Part shown: in pieces, positions 47,219 through 60,434 of the stretch
Layout: every line of letters starts with the position of its first letter
How positions within the stretch are numbered: position 1 is the stretch's first letter
Translations under genes and position numbers: made by a program
The notes under the pieces: generated by a model
The model's input: the letters and a program-made list of their open reading frames with translations, nothing else
Databases searched by the model: none
Told to the model about the DNA's origin: nothing
Assembly (NCBI RefSeq): GCF_001766415.1
Contig: NZ_MKXO01000001.1
Location: 682,001-746,000, forward strand
Direction: 5' to 3'
Length of the DNA: 64,000 nt
Origin: Exiguobacterium aurantiacum
GTDB lineage: Bacteria; Bacillota; Bacilli; Exiguobacteriales; Exiguobacteriaceae

Positions 47219-47220
47219 TT

Positions 47221-47250
47221 ATAATAGCAGTCCTTTAATTGTTACGGCAA
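47221..47250 (-). promoter_or_regulatory. Promoter of gmk operon
   Basis: Minus-strand TTGCCG (47245-47250), 18-base spacer, TATTAT (47221-47226), followed by a second overlapping TATAAT-like sequence. It lies in the divergent region shared with rqcH. Confidence 0.6.
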
Positions 47251-47340
47251 GAAGAAGTTCGGATTTCCTACTTCATCGTACCATATTTTCTGTGAATCTG
47301 ATAACGTAGAGACAGAAAAAGGACAAAGGTGATGAGACTA

Positions 47341-49029
47341 ATGGCATATGATGGATTAATGACATATCGTGTCGTAAAAGAACTACAACCGCTCGTTGGC
47401 GGTCGAATCAATAAAGTGCATCAACCGTATGCGCTCGACTTGATGATTCAAGTCAGATCGAACCGACAAAGCGTCTCGTTGCTCGTTTCAGCGAACGCGA
47501 TGTATGCGCGACTTCAATTGACGGACACCCCGATCAAGAACCCGCAAGAGCCTCCGATGTTTTGTATGATGCTGCGGAAGCATATCGAGGGCGGCTTTAT
47601 CACAGCGATCGAACAAGTCGGCCGCGACCGCGTCATCGTCTTCTCGGTCAGATCGCGTAACGAGCTCGGTGATGAAGAAAACAAACGCGTCTATGTCGAA
47701 CTGATGGGACGTCACTCGAACGTCGTCTTGACGAACGAGGACGGCAAGATTTTAGACGCGATCAAACACCTTCCCCCGTCTCAAAACACGTATCGGACGA
47801 TCATGCCAGGCAGCGAGTACATCTTGCCGCCGGCGCAACAAAAATCCGATCCGTTGACGGAACGGGAAGCGGGATTGAAACGAATCGATTGGAACGCAGG
47901 TATGCTCGACAAGCAGCTCGTCGCTCACTTTTCCGGGATGAGCCCGCAGATCGCCCAAGAGATTATGTATCGGGCCAAGACGCCGAACCGCACGAACTTA
48001 GAGGCGGCGTTTGACAGCGTGATGGCGGATCTTGACGGCGCTTATGTATTCCAACAGCTCGCCTCCGGGAAGGAACGGTTCAGTCCGATCGCGCTCACGT
48101 CAGGCGATATCGTTTCTGAAGAACGCTACGACTCGAGCCGGGAAGTGCTCGACCGCTTTTACTATGAGAAGGCGAACCGTGACCGGGTCAAGCAGCAAGC
48201 CCATGACGTCGAGCGTCTGCTCAAGTCAGAGCTCGAGCGCAACCAATTAAAACGGAAACGCCTGCTCGAGGATATGAAAGCGACGGAACGATCGGACGAG
48301 CTCCAAAAATACGGTGAGCTGTTGACGACGTATTTGTTCCAGCTTGAGAAAGGGATGAAAGTCGCTCAGGTCGTCGACTATTATGATGAGGACGGCGCCA
48401 TGATCGATATCCCGCTCGATCCGCTCAAAACACCGAACGAGAATGCGCAACGTTACTATAAGAAATACAACAAACTAAAAGTTGCCAAAATCGAGGTTCA
48501 AAAGCAAATTGAACTGAACGAGACCGAAATCAGCTATTTAGAGACGCTCGTCGCCCAACTCGACGTCGCCGCGCCGCGCGATATCGTCGAGATTCGCGAA
48601 GAGCTGGCCGAAGGCGGATACATCCGACAAAAACGTCAGAAGAAGAAACAAACGGCCAAAGTCGCGCTCGAAGGCTACACATCTTCGACCGGTGTCGAGT
48701 TTTACGTCGGCAAAAACAATACGCAAAACGACTACTTGACGTTCAAGTTCGCGCGTCGCGACGAAGTTTGGCTTCACGTGAAAGATATCCCCGGTTCACA
48801 CGTCATCATCCGGTCAACCGAACCGGACGAGACGACGCTCCTCGAAGCAGCGACCGTCGCCGCCTACTTCTCGAAGGCACGGGCCTCGAGCGGGGTGCCG
48901 GTCGACTATACGAAAGCCCGTTACGTGAAAAAACCGAGCGGCGCCAAGCCGGGATTCGTCATCTACACCGATCAGCAGACGGTATACGTGACTCCGGACG
49001 AGCAGCTAGTCAAATCGCTTAAACAATGA
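47341..49029 (+). CDS. rqcH: Ribosome quality control protein RqcH (NFACT family)
   Basis: RqcH binds obstructed 50S subunits and adds C-terminal Ala tails to stalled chains. The 562-residue protein has an NFACT-N domain (MAYDGLMTYRVVKEL, PPMFCMMLRKHIEGG, the DR pair in GRDRVIVF near 95), helix-hairpin-helix and coiled-coil segments (about 280-430), and an NFACT-R domain (DEVWLHVKDIPGSHVIIRS). It was formerly annotated as a fibronectin-binding protein. The ATG at 47341 matches the family start; upstream GTG/ATG codons are possible. The gene is lone on the plus strand, divergent from gmk. Confidence 0.95.
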   Translation: MAYDGLMTYRVVKELQPLVGGRINKVHQPYALDLMIQVRSNRQSVSLLVSANAMYARLQLTDTPIKNPQEPPMFCMMLRKHIEGGFITAIEQVGRDRVIVFSVRSRNELGDEENKRVYVELMGRHSNVVLTNEDGKILDAIKHLPPSQNTYRTIMPGSEYILPPAQQKSDPLTEREAGLKRIDWNAGMLDKQLVAHFSGMSPQIAQEIMYRAKTPNRTNLEAAFDSVMADLDGAYVFQQLASGKERFSPIALTSGDIVSEERYDSSREVLDRFYYEKANRDRVKQQAHDVERLLKSELERNQLKRKRLLEDMKATERSDELQKYGELLTTYLFQLEKGMKVAQVVDYYDEDGAMIDIPLDPLKTPNENAQRYYKKYNKLKVAKIEVQKQIELNETEISYLETLVAQLDVAAPRDIVEIREELAEGGYIRQKRQKKKQTAKVALEGYTSSTGVEFYVGKNNTQNDYLTFKFARRDEVWLHVKDIPGSHVIIRSTEPDETTLLEAATVAAYFSKARASSGVPVDYTKARYVKKPSGAKPGFVIYTDQQTVYVTPDEQLVKSLKQ

Positions 49030-49064
49030 ACAAAGGCCACGTCATGCGACGTGGCCTTTGTTCA
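49027..49064. terminator. Bidirectional terminator shared by rqcH and the FUSC gene
   Basis: A perfect 17-bp inverted repeat with an ATGC loop. The stop codons of both convergent genes (TGA at 49027-49029 and its minus-strand counterpart at 49062-49064) form the base of the same stem. The T content after the stem is moderate. Confidence 0.85.
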
Positions 49065-49997
49065 TTTCGGATTATGTTTGAACGCCTCGAGCTGTTCATG
49101 ATAGTCGAGCAGATGTCCGTGTAAAATTTCAGAAACAGATAAGTCTTCATGCTTCAATTGGAAGAGCGAGTACGGTTTGTCACACGTGTAGAGAATGTCG
49201 TGATGGTGGGCGAGCAGGAATAAAAACTCGGACTCGAACGCGTGGCGTTCGTCCTCGGTCATCATGAGTAACGCTTCCCGGTGCTCAGCGAGACTCTCGA
49301 GCAGCAAGACCAATTTATCCTCTAAATGAATCAATAACCGATATTGCTTGATCGTCAAATGCTTCAACTTAACCTTCGTCACTTGCATGTCCTCTTGCAA
49401 CATCATATGGAGCTCTTGATGGCCGAGGATACGGGCGCGCGTCTCGAGCAGTTCTGCCGGGGAGCCGATCAGTTCGCGCCAATGATGGAACATATACGCC
49501 GACGTCTTCCGAATCTCGCCAAGCAGACGCTCTTCATAACGCGGTGGCATGAACGCATAGTTGACGCCGAGCGAGACGAACACACCGACCGCCGTCAATA
49601 GCGAACGCGTCCACGCGTAGTGGAAAAAGTCGGTCGTCGGGTTTTCAAGCATGAGCACAATCGCGAACGCCGCATACGTCGACATGTGCGTCTTATCGAA
49701 CGTCGTGTTGAGCGTGAGCGCGACGATGACGGCAAGACCGATCGAAATCGGGTTCACCCCGAATGCATAGACGATCAACAAGCCGCACATGAGGCCGACG
49801 ATCGTGCCGAATATACGGCTAAAGACGATTTTCGACGACCGTTTGACGGTCGGTTGCATCGCGACGACGGCGGCGATGGCACCCATCCCCGAATAAATGC
49901 CGAAGACGTACCATGACAAGGCGATCGTGATGGCGACAGCGATCCCGGTCTTAAACGTTCGCAGTCCGACTTTAGGAATGTAGCGTTTGTTGATCAT
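49062..49997 (-). CDS. FUSC-type membrane protein, putative aromatic-acid exporter family
   Basis: The 311-residue protein has four to six hydrophobic segments in its first 150 residues (AVAITIALSWYVFGI, GTIVGLMCGLLIVYAFGV, IGLAVIVALTL, YAAFAIVLMLE, LLTAVGVFVSLGVNYAF), then a 160-residue soluble, helical, acidic tail. This matches the DUF939/ArAE family of small FUSC proteins. PTVKRSSKIVFSRIFGT is the conserved cytoplasmic loop. Its substrate is unknown. It overlaps the preceding gene by four bases, so the two are one unit. Confidence 0.78.
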   Translation of the reverse strand: MINKRYIPKVGLRTFKTGIAVAITIALSWYVFGIYSGMGAIAAVVAMQPTVKRSSKIVFSRIFGTIVGLMCGLLIVYAFGVNPISIGLAVIVALTLNTTFDKTHMSTYAAFAIVLMLENPTTDFFHYAWTRSLLTAVGVFVSLGVNYAFMPPRYEERLLGEIRKTSAYMFHHWRELIGSPAELLETRARILGHQELHMMLQEDMQVTKVKLKHLTIKQYRLLIHLEDKLVLLLESLAEHREALLMMTEDERHAFESEFLFLLAHHHDILYTCDKPYSLFQLKHEDLSVSEILHGHLLDYHEQLEAFKHNPK

Positions 49998-50824
49998 TTC
50001 AATTCGACCTTCCCTGTCTCAGAAATCAGTTCCACGTTCGGACGATTCGAGTTCGAAAGATGGTACACACCGTTGCTGATTTCTTTAAAGCGCTCAGCCG
50101 CCGCGATGTTTCCTGTTGTCGTGACCGTCACTTGTCCGGTCGCGTTTCGCGGCTCATACATGAGCGCCCCGGCTTCTGTCTGGACGGTCAGCGCTTGGTT
50201 GACGACGACGTCACGGATTGTCGCGTCCCGATACGACCGGATGTCACCCGTGACGACACGAACCGTCTCAAACGTGGCATCGCTTCTCGTCTCGACTCGA
50301 AGCCGGTCGCTTTCAAGTTTCTTCAGATTGACCGCGTTGGCATCGAGAACGATGGTTTTCGCGACCAGGCCTTGTCCGGTCACTTGCTCAGCCGTCACTT
50401 CGATCGATGTCATCGAACTTGGCAACGCGACCCTGATTTTATAACGGGACGGCTCCGCGCTTGCCCGACTCCCGAACTGGCTCATCGGTCCATACCGTTC
50501 GACGACGGAAATCGTGTCCCCGACCGACTTCACTTTAATGCGACGTTCTTTCGAATTCGTCTGCAGTACTTCGATCTGAACTTTTTCATTCGTGCTCCGG
50601 ATAAATTCAACATTCCCATGCGCCGTCTCAAGCCGAAGCTTTTTCATCTGATAACGGTCCTCATACTTGTCCCCTAGCGCCAATATGTGGCTGAATACGA
50701 ATAAATTCACGAAAAATAATAAAGGTAACACCGTGAGGACGAGACCGAATGCGATTTTGCGATGTTTAGGGATGTTTTGAAACCGTGCTTTCAATGACTG
50801 TCCTTTAATTCTAGAATACGCCAT
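49994..50824 (-). CDS. Membrane-anchored DUF4097-like beta-repeat protein
   Basis: A 276-residue protein with a short basic N-terminus, one membrane helix (about 27-50; FGLVLTVLPLLFFVNLFVFSHI) and a beta-rich extracytoplasmic region of repeated short strands (RLETAHGNVEFI, LKKLESDRLRVETRSDATFE, ALTVQTEAGALMY) like DUF4097 adhesin-type or DUF2807 repeats. Function is unknown. It is the first gene of a two-gene unit with the FUSC protein, placed between rqcH and pyrE. AAAGGAG precedes the ATG. Confidence 0.7.
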   Translation of the reverse strand: MAYSRIKGQSLKARFQNIPKHRKIAFGLVLTVLPLLFFVNLFVFSHILALGDKYEDRYQMKKLRLETAHGNVEFIRSTNEKVQIEVLQTNSKERRIKVKSVGDTISVVERYGPMSQFGSRASAEPSRYKIRVALPSSMTSIEVTAEQVTGQGLVAKTIVLDANAVNLKKLESDRLRVETRSDATFETVRVVTGDIRSYRDATIRDVVVNQALTVQTEAGALMYEPRNATGQVTVTTTGNIAAAERFKEISNGVYHLSNSNRPNVELISETGKVELK

Positions 50825-50850
50825 AGTTCTCTCCTTTTTCGACTGCTTTC

Positions 50851-50859
50851 CCTATTCTA
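50851..50859 (-). promoter_or_regulatory. Extended -10 promoter of the DUF4097-like/FUSC unit
   Basis: Minus-strand TGTTAGAAT at 50854-50862 gives an extended -10; a TTGGCA lies 20 bases upstream, too far for a good -35. Tentative. Confidence 0.35.
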
Positions 50860-50885
50860 ACACGTTCAGTATCACATGTTGCCAA

Positions 50886-50917
50886 ATGAAAAAGAATCCG
50901 CCCGGAGGTGGATTCTT
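50886..50917 (-). terminator. Terminator of the pyr operon after pyrE
   Basis: Minus-strand AAGAATCCACC and GGCGGATTCTT form an 11-bp stem with one G-U pair and a TCCG loop, followed by TTTTTC. Confidence 0.85.
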
Positions 50918-50928
50918 CAAAAAATATT

Positions 50929-51538
50929 TTATGAAGAAACTTGCTCACTCCAACCATGCGGATTAGTTCGCCATTCCTCCAACGAAGTAGCTTCTTGTTT
51001 AGTAATTATCCGTTTTTTGACAGCGACTTTAATCAACTCGTTGATCGTCGTCAACGCCGAATAGTGCAGCTCATATTCGAGTGAATTGATTGCCAGAACT
51101 GGGAGGTTATAAGAGAAAATTGCTTGAATCTTGACGACCTCTCCGCCCGCCGCTTGAATTGCTCGCGCCGCCTCCATGCTCGATTTTCCAGTCGAGAGCA
51201 GGTCTTCGATGACGACGACGCGCGCTCCTTTGTCGAATCGCCCTTCAATCTGGTTGCCTTTCCCATGCCCTTTCGCACTCGACCGGACGTAGACGAGCGG
51301 TAGACCGAGTCGGTCGGCTAAGAGCGTCGCATGGGGAATCCCGGCCGTCGCCGTTCCCGCAATGACGTCGGCGTCGAGCGGACGGACGGCGTCGACAAGT
51401 GCATCGATAATCTGTGAACGCACTTCTGGATAACTGAGCGTCAGTCGGTTATCACAATAAATCGGGCTTCTTAACCCGCTCGACCATGTGTACGGTTCAT
51501 TCGGTGATAAGGTGACGGCTTCAATCGATAATAATGCC

Positions 51539-51555
<17 letters not shown>
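50929..51555 (-). CDS. pyrE: Orotate phosphoribosyltransferase
   Basis: Joins orotate to PRPP, giving OMP. The 208-residue protein has GLRSPIYCDNRLTLS, the IAGTATAGIPHATLLAD stretch, VRSSAKGHGKGNQIEG and the PRPP loop VVVIEDLLSTGKSS. It is the last gene of the operon and overlaps pyrF by 17 bases. Confidence 0.97.
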
Positions 51556-53856
<2,301 letters not shown>

Positions 53857-53860
<4 letters not shown>

Positions 53861-56800
53861 ACAGTCACCCCGAATTCGGTGAACGCCGGCAGGCTCGTCG
53901 TCTGGAACGATAGGCTCTCGATGACTTGCAAGAGCGCCTTCACCGTGTCGAGCGACGTCAAGCAGAGCACACCTTGCTCGGCCGCGGCCCGGCGGATAAT
54001 GAATCCGTCTTTTGTCGCTAAGGCGTCGCGTGTCGTCGTATTCAAGACGATGTCGACATCGCCCCGCTCGATGACGCTCAGCATCGTCTCACCCGCTTCA
54101 TGGATCTTCCCGACTTGTCGGACCGGCAACTCGACTGCCGTAAGTGCCGTCGCCGTGCCTGACGTCGCCATCAGGCGGAAGCCGAGCCGGTTGAAGCGAC
54201 GGGCGATGTCGAGCGCTTCGTCTTTGTCTTGATCGGCGACCGTCAACAAGACGTTTCCTTTCAAGGCGATCGTCATCCCGGCAGCGACGAGTCCTTTATA
54301 GAGCGCTTTTTCAAGCGTTCGGTCCGTCGCCATGACTTCCCCCGTCGATTTCATCTCTGGCCCGAGTGACGGGTCGACTTCTTTTAGTTTCGCAAAACTG
54401 AACACCGGCACTTTGACCGAGATGGCGTCAGATTCTGGGTGCAAGCCCGTTCCGAGGCCGAGCTGTTTCAACGTCGTCCCGAGAATCGTCTGCGTCGCGA
54501 TGCGTGCGACCGGCAGTCCCGTCACTTTCGAGATGAACGGCACCGTCCGGCTCGCCCGTGGGTTGACTTCGATGACGTACAAGTCGTCCGCATAGACGAA
54601 CTGAATGTTGAGCAACCCTTTGATGCGGAACGCTTTGGCGAGTTTGATCGTGTAATCGACGACTTTTTGTTTTAACGCCTCGCTCAGCCGTTGCGGCGGA
54701 TAGACGGCGATCGAATCGCCAGAGTGGACCCCGGCCCGTTCGATATGTTCCATGATGCCCGGGATGTAGACGTCCGTCCCGTCGCAGATGGCGTCGACTT
54801 CGATTTCGATCCCGGTCAAGTAGCGGTCGATGAGGACGGGACGATCTTTCGAGGCGACGACGGCGTGGCGCATATACCGCTCGAGCTCCGAACGCTCATA
54901 GACGATCTCCATCGCCCGGCCGCCGAGGACGTACGATGGGCGGACGAGTACGGGATAGCCGAGCATGTCGGCACAAGCGACCGCTTCCTCGACCGTGACC
55001 GCGGTCTTGCCCGGTGGTTGGGCGAGCCGTTCTTTCGTGAGCGTCGCCTCGAACGCTTTCCGGTTTTCGGCCCGGTCGATGTCTTCAAGTGACGTCCCGA
55101 GAATTTGGACGCCGTTCGCTTCGAGCGAGGCCGCCAAATTGATTGCCGTCTGCCCGCCGAACTGGACGATGACCCCGAGCGGTCGTTCATTGCGAACGAC
55201 TTCTAATACGTCTTCTGTCGTGAGCGGTTCAAAGTAGAGACGGTCTGAGATCGAGAAGTCGGTCGATACCGTCTCCGGGTTGTTGTTGACGATGATCGCC
55301 TCATATCCGGCGTCACGGATCGTTTGGATCGAATGGACGGTCGCGTAGTCGAACTCGACGCCTTGACCGATCCGGATCGGGCCTGAACCGAGTACGAGGA
55401 TGGACGGTTTATCCGTTTTCACCGCTTCGTTCTCGACTTCGTACGTCCCGTAAAAGTACGGCGTCTCCGAGGCGAATTCGGCGGCACACGTGTCGACCAT
55501 CTTATACACCGGCCGAACGTTCCACTCATCGCGTAACGACGCGATCGTCTCGACGGCTTGGTCCGTGATGCGGGCGATCATGCGATCACTGAACCCACGT
55601 TGCTTCACATCGCGCAACCGTTCCTCTGTCAACGGCTCGTCGCGCAACGCTTCTTCCTCACGCCAAATCCGATCGAGTTTTGATAAGAAGAACCGGTCGA
55701 TTTTCGTCAAGCCGTGAAGCTGTTCTGTCGAGTAGCCGCGGCGAAGCGCCTCGTACAGCATCCACAACCGTTCGTCGGTCGGTGTCGTCAGTTCTCGTTC
55801 CAGTTGTTCAGCCGTCAATTCGGAAAGGCGTGGTACGTACAAGTCTTCAGTACCGAGTTCGAGCGAACGGACGGCTTTCAAGAGCGCTTCTTCTAAATTT
55901 CGACCGATGGCCATGACTTCGCCCGTCGCTTTCATTTGTGTGCCGAGACGACGGTCCGCGGTCTCGAACTTGTCGAACGGGAAGCGCGGGATTTTAGCGA
56001 CGACGTAGTCGAGCGCCGGCTCGAACGAGGCGTAACTCGTCTCCGTCACCGGATTTTTTAGTTCCGACAACTTGTAGCCGACCGCGACTTTCGCGGCGAG
56101 CTTGGCGATCGGGTATCCCGTCGCTTTTGAGGCGAGAGCCGAACTCCGCGAGACGCGTGGGTTGACCTCGATCACGTAGTACGTGAAGCTGTCCGGGTCG
56201 AGCGCGAACTGGATGTTACATCCGCCTTCGATGCCGAGCGCCCGGATGATGTCGAGCGAGACGCTGCGGAGCATTTGATAATCACGGTCAGACAACGTCT
56301 GGGTCGGGGCGAACACGATCGAGTCACCGGTATGGACACCGACCGGATCGAAGTTTTCCATGGCACAGACGATGATGGCCTGGTCGCTCGAGTCGCGCAT
56401 CACTTCATATTCGACTTCTTTCATGCCGGCAATCGACTCTTCAAGCAGCACTTGCGTCACCGGACTCGCCTTGAGTCCCGATTCGACGATCTGCTCGAAC
56501 TGTTCCCGGTCGTGGGCGATTCCCCCACCGGTCCCGCCGAGCGTATAAGCCGGACGAATAATAATCGGATAGCCGATCCGGTCAGCGAAGCTCCAGGCGG
56601 CGTCGAGTGAATGGACGATATCGCTGTCTGGGACGCCGTGACCGAGCTTGTACATGAGATCGCGGAACTGTTCCCGGTCTTCTGCCTGCTCAATCGCCGA
56701 CAATTTCGTTCCGAGCAGTTCGACGCCGCAGTCGCGGAGCACGCCGCGCTTATCGAGCTCGACCGCCAAGTTCAGTCCGGTCTGCCCCCCGAGTGTCGCG

Positions 56801-57060
56801 AGAAGCGCGTCCGGACGTTCTTGACGGATGATCCGCTCCACGAACTCCGGTTCGAGTGGTTCGATATAGACGCGGTCCGCCGTCGATGGGTCAGTCATGA
56901 TCGTCGCCGGGTTCGAGTTGACGAGGATGACTTCGTAGCCCTCTTCTTTTAAGGCAAGACACGCCTGGGTACCAGCATAGTCAAATTCTGCCGCTTGTCC
57001 GATGACGATCGGGCCGGAGCCGATCACAAGGATTTTCTGAATATCTGGTCGTTTTGGCAT
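53857..57060 (-). CDS. carB: Carbamoyl-phosphate synthase large subunit (pyrimidine type)
   Basis: Makes carbamoyl phosphate from bicarbonate, ATP and ammonia channelled from CarA. The 1067-residue protein is the usual tandem of two ATP-grasp halves (about 1-550 and 550-935; each starts [12 protein letters not shown] or [12 protein letters not shown]) plus a C-terminal allosteric MGS-like domain (about 940-1067). It corresponds to pyrAB of B. subtilis. Its place in the pyr operon indicates the pyrimidine-specific enzyme. Confidence 0.97.
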
Positions 57061-57061
57061 G

Positions 57062-58144
57062 TCACATTCCTACTTTCTGTCTGTTTTCGTTGACGAGTGT
57101 CATAAAGCGGTCGAATAAGTCGTTGGCGTCATATGGTCCTGGCGCTGCTTCCGGATGATATTGCACCGAGAACGTCGGATGATGTAAATGTTTGATGCCT
57201 TCGATCGTCCCATCGTTGACGGCGCGATGCGTCACGATGAGCGGCGTCTCAAGGAGCGACGTCTCGTCGACGGCGTAGCCGTGGTTTTGTGACGTGATCG
57301 TCACAGCACCGGTCTCAAGCTCGAGGACAGGATGATTGGCACCACGATGCCCGAACGGAAGCTTGAACGTGTTGGCACCGCTCGCGAGCGCAATCAACTG
57401 ATGGCCGAGACAGATCCCGAACATCGGGAGTTTTGGCATGAGTGCTTCAATCAGTGGGAGCGCCGTCGGTACGTCTTTCGGGTCGCCTGGTCCGTTCGAG
57501 AGCATGACCCCGTCCGGCTCATAGCGCATCACATCTTCAGCCATCACGTCGTGCGGCAAGACGACGACTTCACAGTCGCGCTTCAACAATTCGCGCATGA
57601 TCCCGAGTTTGGCCCCGAAATCGATGAGGGCGATCCGGCGGCCGCTCCCGGTGCTGACGTAAGCCCGTTTCGTCGAGACACGTGTCACTTGATCGGTCGG
57701 GAAGCTCGCTTCAAAGCGCATCGAAACGTCTGCCCACGTCGACTCACCGTCGATCAACACGCCGCGCATGACGCCGCGTGAACGAAGGTGACGCGTCAAC
57801 ATGCGCGTATCAATTCCTTCTAGACCTGGTATCCCGAAGCGTTCGAGCGTCTCCGGCAACGTCGCCGTCGAGCGGAAGTTCGACGGCAGATCACACGCTT
57901 CTTTGACGATGAGCGCTTTTGCCATCGGGACGGTCGTCTCAAAGTCTTCACGGTTGACGCCATAATTTCCGATGAGTGGATTCGTCAGCACGATGAGCTG
58001 GTCACAATAAGACGGGTCCGATAAAATCTCTTGGTAGCCGGTCATTCCCGTTTGAAAGACGACTTCCCCGATCGTCTCGGCGTTCGCACCGAACGCCTTG
58101 CCTACAAATGCTGTCCCGTCTTCAAGCCATAATGTTCGTTTCAT
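57062..58144 (-). CDS. carA: Carbamoyl-phosphate synthase small subunit (pyrimidine type)
   Basis: Glutamine amidotransferase subunit, 360 residues, with an N-terminal CPSase small-chain domain ([15 protein letters not shown]) and a class I GATase whose nucleophile is in [13 protein letters not shown] (Cys near 250) and His-Glu in [11 protein letters not shown]. One base separates it from carB, and it overlaps pyrC by 23 bases. Equivalent to pyrAA. Confidence 0.97.
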   Translation of the reverse strand: MKRTLWLEDGTAFVGKAFGANAETIGEVVFQTGMTGYQEILSDPSYCDQLIVLTNPLIGNYGVNREDFETTVPMAKALIVKEACDLPSNFRSTATLPETLERFGIPGLEGIDTRMLTRHLRSRGVMRGVLIDGESTWADVSMRFEASFPTDQVTRVSTKRAYVSTGSGRRIALIDFGAKLGIMRELLKRDCEVVVLPHDVMAEDVMRYEPDGVMLSNGPGDPKDVPTALPLIEALMPKLPMFGICLGHQLIALASGANTFKLPFGHRGANHPVLELETGAVTITSQNHGYAVDETSLLETPLIVTHRAVNDGTIEGIKHLHHPTFSVQYHPEAAPGPYDANDLFDRFMTLVNENRQKVGM

Positions 58145-59402
58145 CGAATCTCCCCTTATATACGATTTCTCCGGCCACGATCGTCACGACCGGCCAACCT
58201 GTGAGTCTTTTTCCAGCGAACGGTGTGTTCTTCCCTTTTGACGCGAACGTCGTCGGGTCGACCGGACGCACCGTCTCCGTATCGATCAGCGCGAGGTCCG
58301 CCGCCCGGCCGACTTCAATCACGCCGTAAGGCAGACCGAACACCTCGCTCGGTCGTCTCGTCATCCAGTCGATGAGCGCCGCCTCTTCCATTTGTCCCGT
58401 TTTGACGAACGTCGTGTAAAGGAGCGGGAACGCCGTCTCGAATCCGGTGATGCCGAACGGGGCGCGCTCCATCCCTTGTGCTTTCTCTTCAGCCGTGTGC
58501 GGGGCGTGATCGGTCGCAATCAAATCGATCGTCCCGTCGAACAGCCCTTCTAAGAGCGCCGCGCGGTCGTCTTGGCTCCGCAGCGGCGGATTCATCTTGA
58601 AGTTCGGATCTAACCCCGGGATGTCGTCTTCCGATAAGACGAGGTGGTGCGGTGTCACTTCCGCCGTGACGTGGATCCCGGCCCGTTTGGCGTCACGGAT
58701 GACGCGGACCGATTGACGTGACGACACGTGACAGACGTGATAGTGGCAGCCTGTCTCTTCGGCGATCAACACGTCACGGGCGATATGGATGCTCTCGGCG
58801 AGACTCGGGATGCCTTGGATGCCGTGCGTCTCACTAAACTTCCCTTCATGGACCGAACCGGCCTTGAGCGTATTGTCTTCGCAATGGGCCACGACCGCTT
58901 TCCCAAGCCGTTTCGCTTCCCGCATCGCTTGACGCATCATCGCCGCCGACTGCACGCCGACCCCGTCGTCTGTGAACGCGAACGCGTCCGCAAGTGACGG
59001 CATATCGACTTGTTCGACACCGAGCTGCCGTTTCGTGATCGCCGCATACGGGAGCACGCGGACGCTGGCGTCCCGCTCGATCCGAGCGAGCAAGTCATCG
59101 AGCGTCGCCCGGTCGTCCGGGACCGGCCGTGTGTTCGGCATCGCGCAAATCGTCGTGAACCCTCCGGCCGCAGCCGCAGCGGTCCCGGTCTTGATTGTCT
59201 CTTTCGCCTCGCCACCTGGCTCGCGCAAATGGACGTGGACGTCGACGAGACCTGGGATCAACAGCTTCCCGTTTGCGTCAATCACTTCGTGTCCTTCGGT
59301 CGTCCCGTCGTAATCGACCGAACGGATCGTGCCGCCCTCAATCAACAGATTGCTCGTCCGTTTCGTCTTCCCGTCATACCACGTTGCGTGTTGAATAATC
59401 AT
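58122..59402 (-). CDS. pyrC: Dihydroorotase
   Basis: Cyclises carbamoyl aspartate to dihydroorotate. The 426-residue class I metalloenzyme shows the metal-binding [27 protein letters not shown] and IATDHAPHT segments. It overlaps pyrB by four bases and carA by 23. Confidence 0.97.
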   Translation of the reverse strand: MIIQHATWYDGKTKRTSNLLIEGGTIRSVDYDGTTEGHEVIDANGKLLIPGLVDVHVHLREPGGEAKETIKTGTAAAAAGGFTTICAMPNTRPVPDDRATLDDLLARIERDASVRVLPYAAITKRQLGVEQVDMPSLADAFAFTDDGVGVQSAAMMRQAMREAKRLGKAVVAHCEDNTLKAGSVHEGKFSETHGIQGIPSLAESIHIARDVLIAEETGCHYHVCHVSSRQSVRVIRDAKRAGIHVTAEVTPHHLVLSEDDIPGLDPNFKMNPPLRSQDDRAALLEGLFDGTIDLIATDHAPHTAEEKAQGMERAPFGITGFETAFPLLYTTFVKTGQMEEAALIDWMTRRPSEVFGLPYGVIEVGRAADLALIDTETVRPVDPTTFASKGKNTPFAGKRLTGWPVVTIVAGEIVYKGRFDETNIMA

Positions 59403-60304
59403 TGTTGTCCCCCTAATGCTCGATTTAAGATGGCCATCCGTGCGTAAACGCCGTTCTTCATCTGTGGAAAGATGCGCGATGACGGATGTTCGATCAAACT
59501 GCCGGCGATCTCGACGTCCCGGTTGACCGGAGCCGGATGCATGATGATGGCGCCTTGTTTCATCCGCTCGACCCGCTCGACCGTCAAGCCGTAGCGCGCA
59601 TGATAGTCTTCTTTAGAAAAGATGTCACCCATAATGTGGCGCTCGTGCTGAACGCGGAGCAACATGACGACGTCGCAGTCCGGTAAGATGTCGTCAAGGT
59701 CGCGGTGCGAAAGCCCCATCGAACCATCCCACCACGATTCCGGGCTACAACCGACGACATTCGCCCCGAGCCGTTTCAACACGCCTGCGTTCGAGCGGGC
59801 GACCCGGCTATGGACGAGATCGCCGCAGATGGCGATATTCAAGCCTTCGAACGTCTTGAACTCTTCATAAATCGTGACGAGGTCGAGCAGCGACTGTGAC
59901 GGGTGTTCCCCGCTCCCGTCCCCGCCGTTTAAGACTGGGATTGTCAGCTTCTCGACGAGCTCATGGTAGTATCCCGCTTCAGGATGGCGGATGACGAGCG
60001 CGTCGACCCCGATCGCTTCAAGCGTCTTGCACGTGTCGTATAACGTCTCGCCTTTCGTCACCGATGACGTCGCCACGTCGAACGGGATCTCTTGGATGTT
60101 CAAGTGCCGCTCGGCCATTTGAAACGAGTTTTTCGTCCGCGTCGAATTTTCGAAGAACAAGTTCGCGACCGTCTTCCCGTCAAACAGCGGCGGCATGTCC
60201 CCTTGTTTGTAGCGGAGCGACTCTTCGATCATCCCCATGATCTCTTCGAGGGTGAGCGTATCTAAGCTGACAAAATGGTTCGGTTGTTGTTTGATCAAAT
60301 TCAT
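59399..60304 (-). CDS. pyrB: Aspartate carbamoyltransferase catalytic chain
   Basis: Condenses carbamoyl phosphate with aspartate. The 301-residue protein has [41 protein letters not shown] and MHPAPVNR. The ATG at 60304 lies 8 bases after AAGGAGG and gives [14 protein letters not shown]; a longer frame would extend into the attenuator. There is no regulatory chain pyrI, as in other Bacilli. A PyrR attenuator precedes it. Confidence 0.97.
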   Translation of the reverse strand: MNLIKQQPNHFVSLDTLTLEEIMGMIEESLRYKQGDMPPLFDGKTVANLFFENSTRTKNSFQMAERHLNIQEIPFDVATSSVTKGETLYDTCKTLEAIGVDALVIRHPEAGYYHELVEKLTIPVLNGGDGSGEHPSQSLLDLVTIYEEFKTFEGLNIAICGDLVHSRVARSNAGVLKRLGANVVGCSPESWWDGSMGLSHRDLDDILPDCDVVMLLRVQHERHIMGDIFSKEDYHARYGLTVERVERMKQGAIIMHPAPVNRDVEIAGSLIEHPSSRIFPQMKNGVYARMAILNRALGGQQ

Positions 60305-60331
60305 GTTCGTCTCCTCCTTTTGTTTGAAGGC

Positions 60332-60373
60332 AAAGAGAAAAGGCGTCTCTTCACCTACGTGAAGGGACGCCTT
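60332..60373 (-). terminator. PyrR attenuator terminator before pyrB
   Basis: Minus-strand AAGGCGTC-CCTTCAC, a GTAG loop, GTGAAGA-GACGCCTT: a 15-bp stem followed by TTTTC. With the PyrR loop at 60418-60432 it forms an intercistronic pyr attenuator. Confidence 0.88.
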
Positions 60374-60417
60374 CATTTGGGTAGACTGCACCCAAATAAA
60401 CGAGCCTTCACTTTGCC

Positions 60418-60432
60418 GACCTCACGGGATCG
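60418..60432 (-). promoter_or_regulatory. PyrR-binding loop in the pyrP-pyrB leader
   Basis: Minus-strand CGATCCCGTGAGGTC contains TCCCGTGAGG, fitting the PyrR recognition consensus TCCNGNGAGGY. It begins two bases after the pyrP stop codon. UMP-bound PyrR would favour the downstream terminator. Confidence 0.8.
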
Positions 60433-60434
60433 AA

